Notes: generated by a model from the sequence alone, not told the origin. A stretch of 64,000 nt of DNA from Polyangiaceae bacterium (GCA_016712345.1 JADJRH010000001.1:5143892-5207891), one strand, 5' to 3'; shown: positions 8,501-16,331, counted from the first letter of the stretch. Program-made: numbers and translations.

Positions 8501-10949
8501 TGTTCGGCCCGCCGTCTCTGGTGCGTGAAATGGTGAAACTTGTACTCGTTCCATCGGAGCGCTTTTCCAATGTCAGACGCCCGAAACGATCTACCTGATG
8601 TTCGGTCACGAGCCCGTTTGCGTCGGTGATTCGGGTCACTACCCCAAGCCGCGGATCAAACTCGGTGGTGGTTTTGTGGCCGGCCGGGTTGGTATGTTCG
8701 CGCGGGTAGATGCCGTTTGAATCGTACGTGATGGTGGCGGTACGTGCGGCGCCTTTGGGGTCTTTCGCGGTGAGGGAGGTCACATTCCCATGATGATCGC
8801 GCCCATAACTGACCTCAATCCGCGTAGTGGGATCGGCTTCATCCTGCGCCGTTTCGCCCGCGACCTCCCCGTAAGGGGTAAACGATCGTTGGATGGAGCG
8901 ACACTGCGTTAACCCATTCGCCGCGCTGCACTCTTTTTGCTGGGTGACTTGACCAAGATTCCAGGTATCAACGTCGTTTTCTACCGTGCGATCGATCGTG
9001 GTTGTCAGGTTGACATCTACCGTCGCGGACGTCTCTGAAAGCACATTTCCAAAGTCATCGAAGTTGGTGATCTTGGCGGTTGTGTCCCGAAGCATGGGAA
9101 CATTCGCCGCACCTGATTCCACTTCTTTTGTGTACTCCAACAAACTCGATCCTTGCGTCGTAGCGTCAAATTCGCCTTGCGCTCGGCGCAAACGGTTTTC
9201 TGTGGTGAGCGTGAAATAGGTTTTGCTGTCGTTCGTGGGCACGACAAGGCGTGTCGTGTTTAGAAACGACAATTCCACTTTGTTAGGGTCGGGCAAACCT
9301 TCCCATCCCGGCGTCGATCGCCATTGGGCCGATCGGACCTTTGCAAATGGGTAGGTCTGAAAGGTGGCATCAAAGGATTGATTATCAAAAAAGTCAGCGG
9401 TGATCGCTCCCGTGTCGAGGTCCGTCAGAAAGCGCGCACCAAATCCCAAAAAGCCTTGCGCGACGAATACCCGTCCGTCTCGGTACCGCAAACTGTAGTG
9501 CCGTTGCCCTTCCATCCCATCGTGCAATTGATAACCGGAAACAACGCGGCGGGCGCCCACAGTGCACCGTCGCGGGTAGGTGCACCCATTGGCCTTGTCC
9601 CATCGCGAAAGGTAGAGGGCGCCCTCATTGGACAAAGCGCCTGAATCGGTGTTTGTTGTGATGGACGAATCGGTCAGGTGTCCGTACGAAATGGCCACAT
9701 TGGGCACATATTCAGGATCGGTAGGATCGTGCGGATTAGAGCCTTGGTGTACACCGATCAAGAGGTCTTGATCGCGCGCTTGACTTTCGAAGATGTGGAG
9801 CTTACCACTCAACCAAATGGCAATATCGGAAGCTCCATCGCCGTTCAGATCGCCGATGCGCGGGCCGTGAGGATCGGCAAGGGTGACCGCTTCACCCAAG
9901 AGCGGCTCAAACGGAATGCCCGATGGTTCAATGGTAAACGTGGCCGTGGATTGCAATCCAGGTCGCGCCAACAAAAACACCCATTCGGGCGGCTCTCCAC
10001 TGGCGCCGAGTCCATCGGCAAACATGGGCACCAAAAGATCTTGCCTGCCGTCTCCGTTGGCGTCGATTGGGGTTGCAAAGCGGAAAAGCGCATCTTGCCC
10101 ACCGTAACCGCTGTCACCTAAGCTGTAAATCGAGGGTGCAAAGCCGTTGCCCGTGTTGAGGAGTGTATAAAGCCCGCCGTTCGAAAAACCTGACTCTACT
10201 GCGTCGGGTAGACCATCCCCATTCACATCCAGAAAAACGACGCGCCCACCTGGGGCCGGAATGGGTAAATTGGTTTCGCGAATTTCCCATGTGCCGTTTT
10301 CATTGCGGGAAAGCGCCTCATAATTTACGCCCTGAATTTCAGATCCATCACCCGCCACTTCAAGCGGCGCCACAAGCAAATTTGTTTTGCCGTCCCCGTC
10401 GATGTCCGCCGTTTTCAGATCGACGTCGCATCGGTATAATTCGAGCGCTTCGATCACTTCTCCTTCCGGGTCAAATCCCATCGGTGAGCCACCTTGCGCC
10501 GGGTTCCATCGGTGCACCTTCCATTCAGGTTTGGAAGGGTCGCCCGTGAGCGAGTCACTGTGATCGGTGCACTGAATCAAGTCTGAAACGCGATTGCCGT
10601 CCACGTCGGCCAAGTGCATGGAGCCGTTTTTGGTAGACAACGCAGGTGGTACAGGTTGGGCGCCGATGCCAAAGGGTCGAGGGATCCCTGTATCTACCAT
10701 CTCAAACTTGGGGGTGTTGGGTCCGGCTTGAGGGGCGGGTTTGGCGATTAAGATCTTCCACGTGACGCCTTGCTGGTAGATGTCATGGAGTAGAATATCT
10801 TTGCGGCCGTCTTGGTTGTAGTCGAGCACCGTTCCAAGTTCGGGCTGGATTTGAGTCGCATCGGCCGGACCGGTGGGATCGGCCACAAACACGTCACTTT
10901 GGAGGTAAGGAACGGTCAGATCTGAAAAGGTGACACTTTCACCGGGCAA
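5595..10949 (-). CDS. RHS polymorphic toxin, C-terminal part with AHH nuclease
   Basis: 1784 residues continuing in frame from the gene at 10971-12233 after one TAG codon. Order: FG-GAP/VCBS-type repeats with calcium-loop motifs (DYNQDGRKD, DIDGDGKTN, DVNGDGLPD, DANGDGRQD, DLNGDGASD) in the first ~380 residues; RHS/YD repeats (YDPFGR, YTYGPFGR, YDALERL) from about 650 to 1450; the RHS core end (DHLGSVDVLTD ... LSTDP ... NPLTYTDPSG); an acidic linker; Gly/Ala-rich hydrophobic segments; then a C-terminal domain with VHHVMTNKNN and HKGPHPRGYHEEVFRRLE, matching the AHH branch of HNH/EndoVII nucleases. The predicted TTG start at 10949 is only what the stop codon leaves. Native protein probably about 2210 residues. 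Imm11 gene follows with ATGA overlap. Confidence 0.85.
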   Translation of the reverse strand: MPGESVTFSDLTVPYLQSDVFVADPTGPADATQIQPELGTVLDYNQDGRKDILLHDIYQQGVTWKILIAKPAPQAGPNTPKFEMVDTGIPRPFGIGAQPVPPALSTKNGSMHLADVDGNRVSDLIQCTDHSDSLTGDPSKPEWKVHRWNPAQGGSPMGFDPEGEVIEALELYRCDVDLKTADIDGDGKTNLLVAPLEVAGDGSEIQGVNYEALSRNENGTWEIRETNLPIPAPGGRVVFLDVNGDGLPDAVESGFSNGGLYTLLNTGNGFAPSIYSLGDSGYGGQDALFRFATPIDANGDGRQDLLVPMFADGLGASGEPPEWVFLLARPGLQSTATFTIEPSGIPFEPLLGEAVTLADPHGPRIGDLNGDGASDIAIWLSGKLHIFESQARDQDLLIGVHQGSNPHDPTDPEYVPNVAISYGHLTDSSITTNTDSGALSNEGALYLSRWDKANGCTYPRRCTVGARRVVSGYQLHDGMEGQRHYSLRYRDGRVFVAQGFLGFGARFLTDLDTGAITADFFDNQSFDATFQTYPFAKVRSAQWRSTPGWEGLPDPNKVELSFLNTTRLVVPTNDSKTYFTLTTENRLRRAQGEFDATTQGSSLLEYTKEVESGAANVPMLRDTTAKITNFDDFGNVLSETSATVDVNLTTTIDRTVENDVDTWNLGQVTQQKECSAANGLTQCRSIQRSFTPYGEVAGETAQDEADPTTRIEVSYGRDHHGNVTSLTAKDPKGAARTATITYDSNGIYPREHTNPAGHKTTTEFDPRLGVVTRITDANGLVTEHQVDRFGRLTLEKRSDGTSTSFTISRTRDGGPNKNTWRVRERTIETGGQDEEIERDAFGRVVQHWAYGPTPEGQTSAPRITQRIEYDRLTGRVSRRSIPIRDDAAPNKVEWETFLTDGLGREIKRTTAFGASTETEFNGLIIKTTDPLGNVTRAEHDAMGRKIAVTDAANGVTVYTYGPFGRLVKVTGPDGATTLTTFDAMGRPVDTVDPDKGTTQQTYNAFAELVSLVDALGNETTFERDPIGRVTKRLDDLGATTEITTWKYDTAPNGKGKIHHVKSIEAEKTYTYDKLGRVESVSLEVIGSTPAMIGKISYDPFGRVETLTYPSTKSSAPFAVVQEYDTHGFTRKVRDRNSDLTYWQLTGVDDAGRFAQEQMGNGVSITHRTYFSAQRRLKSITTENAAGLVQSLEYEWDARLNLKSRTDDLQPQHTTERFRYDALERLTCSYFSAQEDVSAPCDWSYQYAPNGNLTYKSDVGALEYNDPTHPHGATTAGGAAYQYDATGNQRARPGGVIVVYTAFDLPRKLTQPDGEISFGYDGDQKRVRKTTATHETLYFADLYDRAKDAANAITERFYVRSPERVIAIVTRGGSKPGVSYLHADHLGSVDVLTDADGKVTERRSYDAFGQRRNPEWGAPIPASFPDSTSLGYTGHEDDGEIGLVNMKGRMFDPKLGRFLSTDPIVQDWTFSQAWNPYSYVFNNPLTYTDPSGFDGEPQREPDLPVGPDGFVEISVPGTKIGPPTEEKPKKEAEHGVGEPNTDVDSTGSEDITAEPDEEAEDEPWYNHPVLQTMAGGFNGALLGIVPGAGVAEEAALAEGLVKRRSVYFERGKALGMIGGGLYTTAMSLGGEIFGGAATVTGVGATVGVPAIAVSTVGVVGGAGNILAGINAWMSAPKGGDGQVHHVMTNKNNVSSSNGGPWTPRFERMARKAGMTLEDAANKVRVPGHKGPHPRGYHEEVFRRLEQATEGRSGEAYSKAFRDELELIGNEVRTPGSTLHQLLTSP

Positions 10950-10970
10950 GGTGCCATTGCGGAAAAGCCG

Positions 10971-12233
10971 CTATTCTGTGATCGGGTTTGCGGGGGTAGA
11001 AAGGGCGGGATGCGTGTCAGGGATTAACACATCGTCAAGCCCATCGCCGTCCATATCGACAAGCATGGGGCTTGCCTTGCGGGACGTGGGCGAATCGAGA
11101 GCGGTAGAGCGATCGATAAAGCCTTTTTCATGGTTGGAATATGAAAAAAGCGTTGCGGGTTTACAGACTCCATCGGCCGCGCATTCTTCCATTTTTGTGA
11201 GTAAGGTGCGGCCGGTGTTTTCGCTCCGAGTGTACTCCAGGTCTACCCATGTGACCAATTCTTCACCGGGGCCGACCATTTGGATCTCGTTGAGTTGTAA
11301 AGAGCGCTGCACCCCCATTCCATGCGAAAAAGAAAGCCTGGTTTGCTCGGACTTGCGTTGCGCGTACACAAACTTGACGGCACGTGTCGCTTCAAGCGCG
11401 GGAGATCCGTCAAATTGGGTATACCGAATTTCGTCAAGGGCATATTCAGCGGTGTACTCATCGGTATCGGCGAAACAATACCCGTAGATCAACGCATTGC
11501 CGCGGCCGTCGTGCGTTTTGGCAGCTAACCAAGCGCGGGTAGAATTGTTGGGTCCGCGCGGTCTTGTCGCTGCGCTTCTACCATATTCGGTGATCACGCC
11601 ATTCGGGGCGAACACTTCAAACCATTGCGGAATGCCGGCGATCGGAGCGTGACCTACCACCTTGACAAAGGTGTCAGGTAAGGTTCGGTATTCCACTTGT
11701 CCCGTTTCTTCGGCGACGATAACAAGCGGTTGACCGTCCAAACAAAGTTTATCCTCGGCGTCATACCGGACCGCGCGGATCTCCCCATCTTGGGCGATAT
11801 TTTTGGGGCAACGCGTGATTGCGGATGAACCGCTGAGGGAGAAGCCTTGACCGGCGATGCCGTCGCCCTCGGCGCTGTTATAGGCGAGGGCAATTCTAGG
11901 TTCTATCCCGGCTCTACCCGCGGGCGTGGGTATAGGAACCATGAACGACGCCTCGCCCGTGGGGCTGACAGAAAATGTCCCATGTAGGCTACCGGCCGCG
12001 GCGGTTTCACTTGCGGGCGATGTGGGAAGTTTGGTAACGCGCGTTTCGTGTTGGGGTACACATGCGATGATTTCGCGCGGGGGCGGGGCCTCGCTCGTAA
12101 TGCAGGTGCAGGCGCCTTGTGCAAACGAAAGGATGACCAGGAACACCCACGGCGCGAACCAAATCAGCCGCAAAAGGGGCTTGTTTGCCGCGGGTTGGTT
12201 GCTGCCTGAAAGAAATGACGTTTGCACGTTCAT
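10971..12233 (-). CDS. SpvB-like N-terminal part of the RHS toxin (ends at in-frame TAG)
   Basis: About 420 residues. An N-terminal hydrophobic export signal (LRLIWFAPWVFLVILSFAQG) precedes Cys residues, so the protein is probably exported. A SpvB-type domain follows (FSVSPTGEASFMVPIPTPAG, EPRIALAYNSAEGDGIAGQG), as in TcB-like insecticidal toxin components and large RHS toxins. The last seen motif is an FG-GAP loop (DMDGDGLDD). The frame stops at TAG (10973-10971), but the next ORF at 10949 is in the same frame and continues the FG-GAP array, so this is one gene interrupted by a nonsense codon, probably CAG or GAG originally. Start at 12233 preferred over 12242 because AAAGGA lies eight bases upstream of it. 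Confidence 0.8.
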   Translation of the reverse strand: MNVQTSFLSGSNQPAANKPLLRLIWFAPWVFLVILSFAQGACTCITSEAPPPREIIACVPQHETRVTKLPTSPASETAAAGSLHGTFSVSPTGEASFMVPIPTPAGRAGIEPRIALAYNSAEGDGIAGQGFSLSGSSAITRCPKNIAQDGEIRAVRYDAEDKLCLDGQPLVIVAEETGQVEYRTLPDTFVKVVGHAPIAGIPQWFEVFAPNGVITEYGRSAATRPRGPNNSTRAWLAAKTHDGRGNALIYGYCFADTDEYTAEYALDEIRYTQFDGSPALEATRAVKFVYAQRKSEQTRLSFSHGMGVQRSLQLNEIQMVGPGEELVTWVDLEYTRSENTGRTLLTKMEECAADGVCKPATLFSYSNHEKGFIDRSTALDSPTSRKASPMLVDMDGDGLDDVLIPDTHPALSTPANPITE

Positions 12234-12333
12234 GGGGCGCATCCTTTCATTTTGGAGATGTTGTTAACTGTGTCAGATGTTCAGTGTAGAACCTCGCATG
12301 CGGAGAGTGTGCTTTGTTTACTACGCAATGAGA

Positions 12334-12891
12334 TCAACGAACGCGTGCGCGTTGTGCGGCGTTTATTCGCAGGTAGAGGCGAAGGTAAGAGCGCCAGTGA
12401 CGCACAATGGTAGCCACTGTACCGGCCGGTATGCCGCGTTCCTCGGCAATCTCGCCGAGACAGTCACCCATTGCGATGGCGATCATAATGGGGCGATGGG
12501 CACGAACGACTCGGCGCAATAGCAGGTTGACAGTTTCGCGCGCCTCCAATCGGGGAAGCGGATCAACCCCATCCGGTTCATTTTCGCTTGGGGTCTTGTG
12601 CAACCAGGATCGTCTGAATCGGAGTAAGATCCGGTGTGCCAACGTGACAAGGCGACCGCGCACCGTGCGCCCTCGCCGTGTTCCCTCGCCGATGAACTGC
12701 CCCGAACGAACGAGAAGGAGCGCGCGCAGCATCACCCTTTGGGTGATATCGTCCGCGTCGGCCGAATTGTGTACATGCTTGGACATGAGGCCGAAGATGT
12801 ACGCGCGGGATCTGGCAATATCCGCGATGATTGCGTGATCGGTAGGGTAAGTCAAGTCTCGGTCGGTTATCCCGTCGTCCAAATCTTCCAT
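12334..12891 (-). CDS. ECF-like sigma factor
   Basis: 185 residues. Region 2-like helices include the stretch VHNSADADDITQRVMLRAL, with the acidic DADDITQ typical of sigma-70 region 2. A basic helix follows (RGRLVTLAHRILLRFRR). A C-terminal region 4 helix-turn-helix is centred on GEIAEERGIPAGTVATIVRH. Expected role: RNA polymerase specificity for the nearby toxin or membrane-protein operon. ATG at 12891 is taken as start; it lacks a clear ribosome site. A GTG at 12951 in the same frame is possible. Just upstream lies a run of five C then seven A, across which the preceding small frame would fuse to this one by a +1 shift. Confidence 0.75.
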   Translation of the reverse strand: MEDLDDGITDRDLTYPTDHAIIADIARSRAYIFGLMSKHVHNSADADDITQRVMLRALLLVRSGQFIGEGTRRGRTVRGRLVTLAHRILLRFRRSWLHKTPSENEPDGVDPLPRLEARETVNLLLRRVVRAHRPIMIAIAMGDCLGEIAEERGIPAGTVATIVRHWRSYLRLYLRINAAQRARVR

Positions 12892-13039
12892 TGTGTACTT
12901 TTTTTGGGGGCGGGTCGCTTTCGTTGGGAAGGTCAGAAACGAGGGCAGCACCTACCAAGGTTGCCAAACTGCCCAGAAGTGCGCGGCGTGTGGGGCGGCT
13001 TGGTGGGTAGATCGCCCGTGACGATTGCGCCCTGTTCAT
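12578..13039 (-). CDS. small frame with Tat-like leader, coupled to upstream gene
   Basis: The frame opens with an ATG that overlaps the stop of the 13036-13374 gene by ATGA. The first ~50 residues look real: polar start, RPTRR, then a hydrophobic helix (ALLGSLATLVGAALV), like a twin-arginine leader or small membrane anchor. Beyond about base 12895 the frame overlaps the sigma factor gene and loses protein-like character. Either a short membrane peptide gene has lost its stop, or a +1 frameshift at the C5A7 run joins it to the sigma factor. Only the 5' end is supported. Confidence 0.3.
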   Translation of the reverse strand: MNRAQSSRAIYPPSRPTRRALLGSLATLVGAALVSDLPNESDPPPKKVHNGRFGRRDNRPRLDLPYRSRNHRGYCQIPRVHLRPHVQACTQFGRRGRYHPKGDAARAPSRSFGAVHRRGNTARAHGARSPCHVGTPDLTPIQTILVAQDPKRK

Positions 13040-13374
13040 GATGGGCGCCTCATGCTTTGCGGGCCTTCAAGCTGAATCGTCAACCGTTCGAGCGTCTCCT
13101 GTTGCTCGGTGGATTGCGTACGCATTCGCTCAAGCGTTTCTTTTTGCTTGGCGCTTTGTGTATACATCGCCTCAAGGGCGCCCTGAACGCTCGCCTGTTT
13201 GTCGGTGATGGCGTCGAGTTGAATGCTGAGGTCTTGGCTGGCCTTGTCGAGTTGGTCTTTAATGGCGTCAAATGCGGCGCCCAACTTGACATACAAAGCG
13301 ATTAGGCCGGCGAGCACGACCACGTACACAGCAACGACAAGAATCGAGAGAGGGTTATTGCTCATCTCTACCAT
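13036..13374 (-). CDS. single-pass membrane protein with coiled coil
   Basis: 112 residues. One N-terminal membrane helix (ILVVAVYVVVLAGLIALYV, about 11-29) is followed by a long coiled coil to the C terminus (KDQLDKASQDLSIQLDAI, ERMRTQSTEQQETLERL). This is the build of small anchor or spacer proteins such as holin-associated spanin-like or scaffold peptides, but no family is recognised. It sits in a leftward set with the genes at 13413-14467 and ends by ATGA overlap into the next frame. Confidence 0.65.
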   Translation of the reverse strand: MVEMSNNPLSILVVAVYVVVLAGLIALYVKLGAAFDAIKDQLDKASQDLSIQLDAITDKQASVQGALEAMYTQSAKQKETLERMRTQSTEQQETLERLTIQLEGPQSMRRPS

Positions 13375-13412
13375 CCATATACAAAGGTAAGGTGATCATC
13401 TAACTGCTGCTT

Positions 13413-13940
13413 CTATGCCTTACCGGTGATGGGTTGAAACCAGGGTTGAACGTTGAAAGGGTCGTTGGGAAGGTTGGCTTGTGTACGCAAACCGATCGGC
13501 CCGTTTCTGCTCGGTGTACGCATGGGGATCGCGGCCAATTGTTCGCGCAGTTTGGCCTCCTCTTCGATCGCCTCCAATGTGGTGATCTCGGTCAGTCCGC
13601 ACCGAACAATCACAACCGGCGTTTCACCCAGGGATGCGAGATTTTCAAGGTGGGTAGATAGCGGGTCAGCGGGCTCGAAAAGAGAGCGAAAGGGCGAGGC
13701 TGCCGCGATAAGCGGCCTTTGCGCACCGTTCAGGTTGGCACGCTCGCGAATTTCGGCAGGGTTGGGGCCTTTTATACGGCGATGAATTTTTAGGGCGAGT
13801 TGAAACCCCGTTTCGTCGTTCAGGTCCAGAACGGCAAGGGTCAGGTTTTGACGGCTGAGCGCGACGGGCGCATTTTCTAGCACCTTGCGCAACGCTTCCA
13901 CAAAGCGCATGGACGTCAGCGGGCGTTGGGCGCGCTTCAT
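13413..13940 (-). CDS. hypothetical protein, start coupled to upstream gene
   Basis: 175 residues, unknown family. The start at 13940 (MKRAQRPLTS) overlaps the stop of the upstream gene by ATGA, which decides between this and an upstream Met. The middle has alternating hydrophobic strands (NLTLAVLDL, TPVVIVRCGLTEI) and a helical acidic stretch (TTLEAIEEEAKLREQL). The C terminus is Pro/Asn-rich. No catalytic motif or signal is seen. Part of the leftward small-protein operon 14467-13036. Confidence 0.6.
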   Translation of the reverse strand: MKRAQRPLTSMRFVEALRKVLENAPVALSRQNLTLAVLDLNDETGFQLALKIHRRIKGPNPAEIRERANLNGAQRPLIAAASPFRSLFEPADPLSTHLENLASLGETPVVIVRCGLTEITTLEAIEEEAKLREQLAAIPMRTPSRNGPIGLRTQANLPNDPFNVQPWFQPITGKA

Positions 13941-14467
13941 GGGTGGGTTTGCTCCGTCTGTTGGTCTTTGTCTAGAATCATTTGGGGGGACCAACCGCTC
14001 GGGGGTGTGACCTCATCGTCCCCGATTCGAAGAAGGGTAGAACCTGAACTGTGAGGGTTGAGCATGGGAGGTAGATCCGTTGAATCGGATGACAAGTGGC
14101 GGGTAGCTTCACCGGGTCGAGCCAACGGGGGTAGACGCTGCGCCAAGCGTAGATCTTTGCTGTACTCTTTGGCCGTTTCCTGAATTTGAGCGGCGAGGGC
14201 CGAACCGGTCGCGGCGATCTGACTCTCCAACTCGGTGAACAAAGTCAACCGTTGCGCGCGCGTTTCGGCGTGTTGCTCGGCCGCCAAATTCGCGGCTTGA
14301 TCGGCCAACATTTGGGCCTGTTCGCGCGCTTGCTTGGCAAGCATTTTTTCTTGCAATAGAGCCCGTTTCGCAAGTTCGATGCGTTGCCCGCCCTGAAGGA
14401 AAAGCCCTACCAATAGGCCGACGCATGCGCCTAGCAAAAACGTGACGATTGTACCGATCATTGCCAT
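13937..14467 (-). CDS. membrane-anchored coiled-coil protein
   Basis: About 176 residues. The start at 14467 (MAMIGTIV) gives an immediate membrane helix (IGTIVTFLLGACVGLLVGLFL). A long Ala/Gln/Glu-rich coiled coil follows (about residues 30-120, e.g. EKMLAKQAREQAQMLADQA), then a Ser/Pro-rich tail. The longer frame to 14560 would read through the structured upstream DNA and is rejected. First gene of a leftward operon; the candidate promoter repeat at 15009-15034 lies about 540 bases upstream with a strongly folded leader between. Confidence 0.65.
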   Translation of the reverse strand: MAMIGTIVTFLLGACVGLLVGLFLQGGQRIELAKRALLQEKMLAKQAREQAQMLADQAANLAAEQHAETRAQRLTLFTELESQIAATGSALAAQIQETAKEYSKDLRLAQRLPPLARPGEATRHLSSDSTDLPPMLNPHSSGSTLLRIGDDEVTPPSGWSPQMILDKDQQTEQTHP

Positions 14468-14479
14468 GGGTAGAGTCCG

Positions 14480-14980
14480 TGCCCCCAACGGTGGGAAGGT
14501 GCAGCCTTGCGCGGCCTGTCCGGGGGGGTCGCTGCCGGGTCGCGTGGCCGCACCTTCCACCGTCTAACCGGTGAGTTTTCCTGCGCGATGAACCTCACCG
14601 ATTCCAGCGAGGAGACACATTCGGCAAGGGCGCCGCGCACGTGGGCTGTAAACGCGGGCGTTGCGAACGTGTGTCCTCACTGCAATCGGCGAGGAAAACC
14701 TGATGTCCACATGGGTTGATCGGCTTCAGGGAAAGGACGCACGCAGCACCCGGCAGGGATGAGAGAGTCAAACGCGCGCGCGTCCCCTCCATGAAGCCGA
14801 TCAACCGTCAGATCATGAACAAACCAAACATGAATCTACCCATGCGGGCATGGGTAAAGAGAAAGCGCTATACAACCTTTCGAGTTGCCTTACCGGCTTC
14901 AGAGAGAGGTGAAAGCCGTTACACCGCCCGGGGGGAAAAGCGGGCCAACGCCTTCACCCCTCCCGGAAACCGGCAAGGTT
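14480..14980 (-). ncRNA. candidate structured leader or ncRNA (hairpin array)
   Basis: No believable gene, but a series of inverted repeats in 500 bases: 14489-14502 with 14550-14562 (one bulge); 14569-14575 with 14594-14600; 14609-14623 with 14664-14678 (imperfect); 14714-14728 with 14792-14806 (perfect 15 bp); 14837-14845 with 14848-14856; and a closing pair 14888-14896 with 14970-14978 enclosing 14894-14899/14913-14918. It lies between a candidate promoter repeat and a leftward operon, so a structured leader or a separate RNA are both possible. Strand inferred from that context. No known RNA family recognised. Confidence 0.4.
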
Positions 14981-15008
14981 CAGAGTTTGCGTTTTGGGTT
15001 CAGCCTAC

Positions 15009-15034
15009 CTATTGGCCGCAAATCAAAAAATGGA
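15009..15034 (-). promoter_or_regulatory. 26-bp repeated element, candidate promoter/operator
   Basis: Identical 26 bases occur at 16257-16282. Read leftward the core is TTTTTTGATTTGCGGCCAAT. This copy lies just past the sigma factor gene stop and faces the structured leader and membrane-protein operon. The other faces the sigma factor gene itself, so both could be recognised by that sigma factor. A shorter related core (TTTGATTTGCGG) is at 37531-37544 before the lysozyme gene. Confidence 0.4.
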
Positions 15035-15045
15035 TAGCTCGAATC

Positions 15046-16251
15046 TCAAAAAATTGACTCGCCAAACAAATTTTCCATCGCAACCCGTTTTTTCGGAGAT
15101 GTTCGCACCAAGGCAACGGCGCGCTGCTTGGCCTCGTTGCGGCGCCCAAGTTGCAAAAGTGCGTACACAGCGAGTTCTTCCCGGGTCGCGGCGCGAGCGC
15201 TCTTTGGGTAGAGTCGGCTGTGCCTTTCTACGAGCTGTAGCGCTTCCTCCGGCCCAACTTTGCGCGCTCTTTCCAAAAGCCACTCATCCGATGGACGCGG
15301 TGCTGGCCTGGTTTCCGGGACCGCGTGAACGGATGCAGTGGGGCTCGGTTCAGGCGTTGGAGCCGCGGTTGGGATGGATTTGGGTTGCGGCTCCGCATCA
15401 ATGGTTGTGGAGGCGACGATCACGCGTGGCTCAAGGGCAAAGGAGTACGCAATTGCACCGGCAAGTGCACCTGCAAGGAAGGTGCCCGTGAGAGTGGCGG
15501 CAATCGTGCGACCGCTAAAGTTATACACGGGAGGGTTGGAAGTAACCGGAGGGGCGGTCCCACCAAGGGGATCGTGAATACTGCCGCCTTCGGCCTCAAT
15601 CTGCGCGGTAACCCGCTCCCACACACGCGCGACTTCATCCTCCGAGACGTGCGTTTCGGAGGCGGCCTTTACAAATTCATCCACGCTCAACACGGGTAGA
15701 ATTGCGGCGAACGTGCGCCGCTCTTCCTCGCTCATTTCTTGTTTGAACCTCCGTCGCGCCATTGCAATTCTCCACTTCGCGGTGAGCGGGTGCGTGCCGG
15801 TCGCAGAAGCAACTTCGTCCACCGTCAGGCCATGAATCGCGAACAACACAAACGCTTCGCGCTGCTCTGGGTTGGGGACGGTGCGTTCCAAAATCCGCCA
15901 CAATGCCGCTATGCGCTGCGCTCCGATAAAGGCTGTTTCGGCCGTTTTTTCGGAGATAGGTTCCACGTTGGTGCTTGTTGAAAACTCCGGCCGCCGTCGT
16001 TGTGTACGCTTCCATTCTCGGGCCGCATTTCGAGCGATGCCCGCGATCCATGCGCGCGGCGAACCGCGTCGGGGGGTGAACAGAACCAACGAACGGTACA
16101 CTTCTGACCAAACCTCTTGCGCGACGTCTTCGCGTTCGGCAGGCGGAACGCCGAGCAACCACAATAGGGACTGTACGCGGGGCGCGTGCTCCGCGTACAG
16201 ATCCTCAAATGTGAGAGGCGTTTCGTTCGACGGGTTCAACCTGGGACTCAC
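15046..16251 (-). CDS. ECF sigma factor fused to a membrane and periplasmic domain
   Basis: About 400 residues. Sigma region 2 occupies roughly 15-90 (FEDLYAEHAPRVQSLLWLLG, EREDVAQEVWSEVYRSL) and region 4 about 110-175 (REAFVLFAIHGLTVDEVASA, THPLTAKWRIAMAR). One membrane helix lies near 240-260 (TFLAGALAGAIAYSFAL), then a Pro/Thr/Ala linker and a helical C-terminal domain resembling tetratricopeptide-like segments. Fusion of sigma factor to a membrane sensor is known in myxobacteria and suggests a membrane-held sigma released by signal. GTG at 16251 is taken as start; a TTG at 16269 would lie inside the repeated promoter-like element. Confidence 0.8.
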   Translation of the reverse strand: MSPRLNPSNETPLTFEDLYAEHAPRVQSLLWLLGVPPAEREDVAQEVWSEVYRSLVLFTPRRGSPRAWIAGIARNAAREWKRTQRRRPEFSTSTNVEPISEKTAETAFIGAQRIAALWRILERTVPNPEQREAFVLFAIHGLTVDEVASATGTHPLTAKWRIAMARRRFKQEMSEEERRTFAAILPVLSVDEFVKAASETHVSEDEVARVWERVTAQIEAEGGSIHDPLGGTAPPVTSNPPVYNFSGRTIAATLTGTFLAGALAGAIAYSFALEPRVIVASTTIDAEPQPKSIPTAAPTPEPSPTASVHAVPETRPAPRPSDEWLLERARKVGPEEALQLVERHSRLYPKSARAATREELAVYALLQLGRRNEAKQRAVALVRTSPKKRVAMENLFGESIF

Positions 16252-16256
16252 AACGT

Positions 16257-16282
16257 CTATTGGCCGCAAATCAAAAAATGGA
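16257..16282 (-). promoter_or_regulatory. second copy of the 26-bp candidate promoter/operator
   Basis: Perfect copy of 15009-15034, directly before the ECF sigma factor gene, consistent with autoregulation. The sigma factor gene thus has one copy at each end, which could also reflect a duplicated insertion boundary. Confidence 0.4.
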
Positions 16283-16331
16283 CAGGTCCAGTGACAAAAA
16301 GAAGCAAAAGCTCAAAAAGCCCTGTTGGAAG

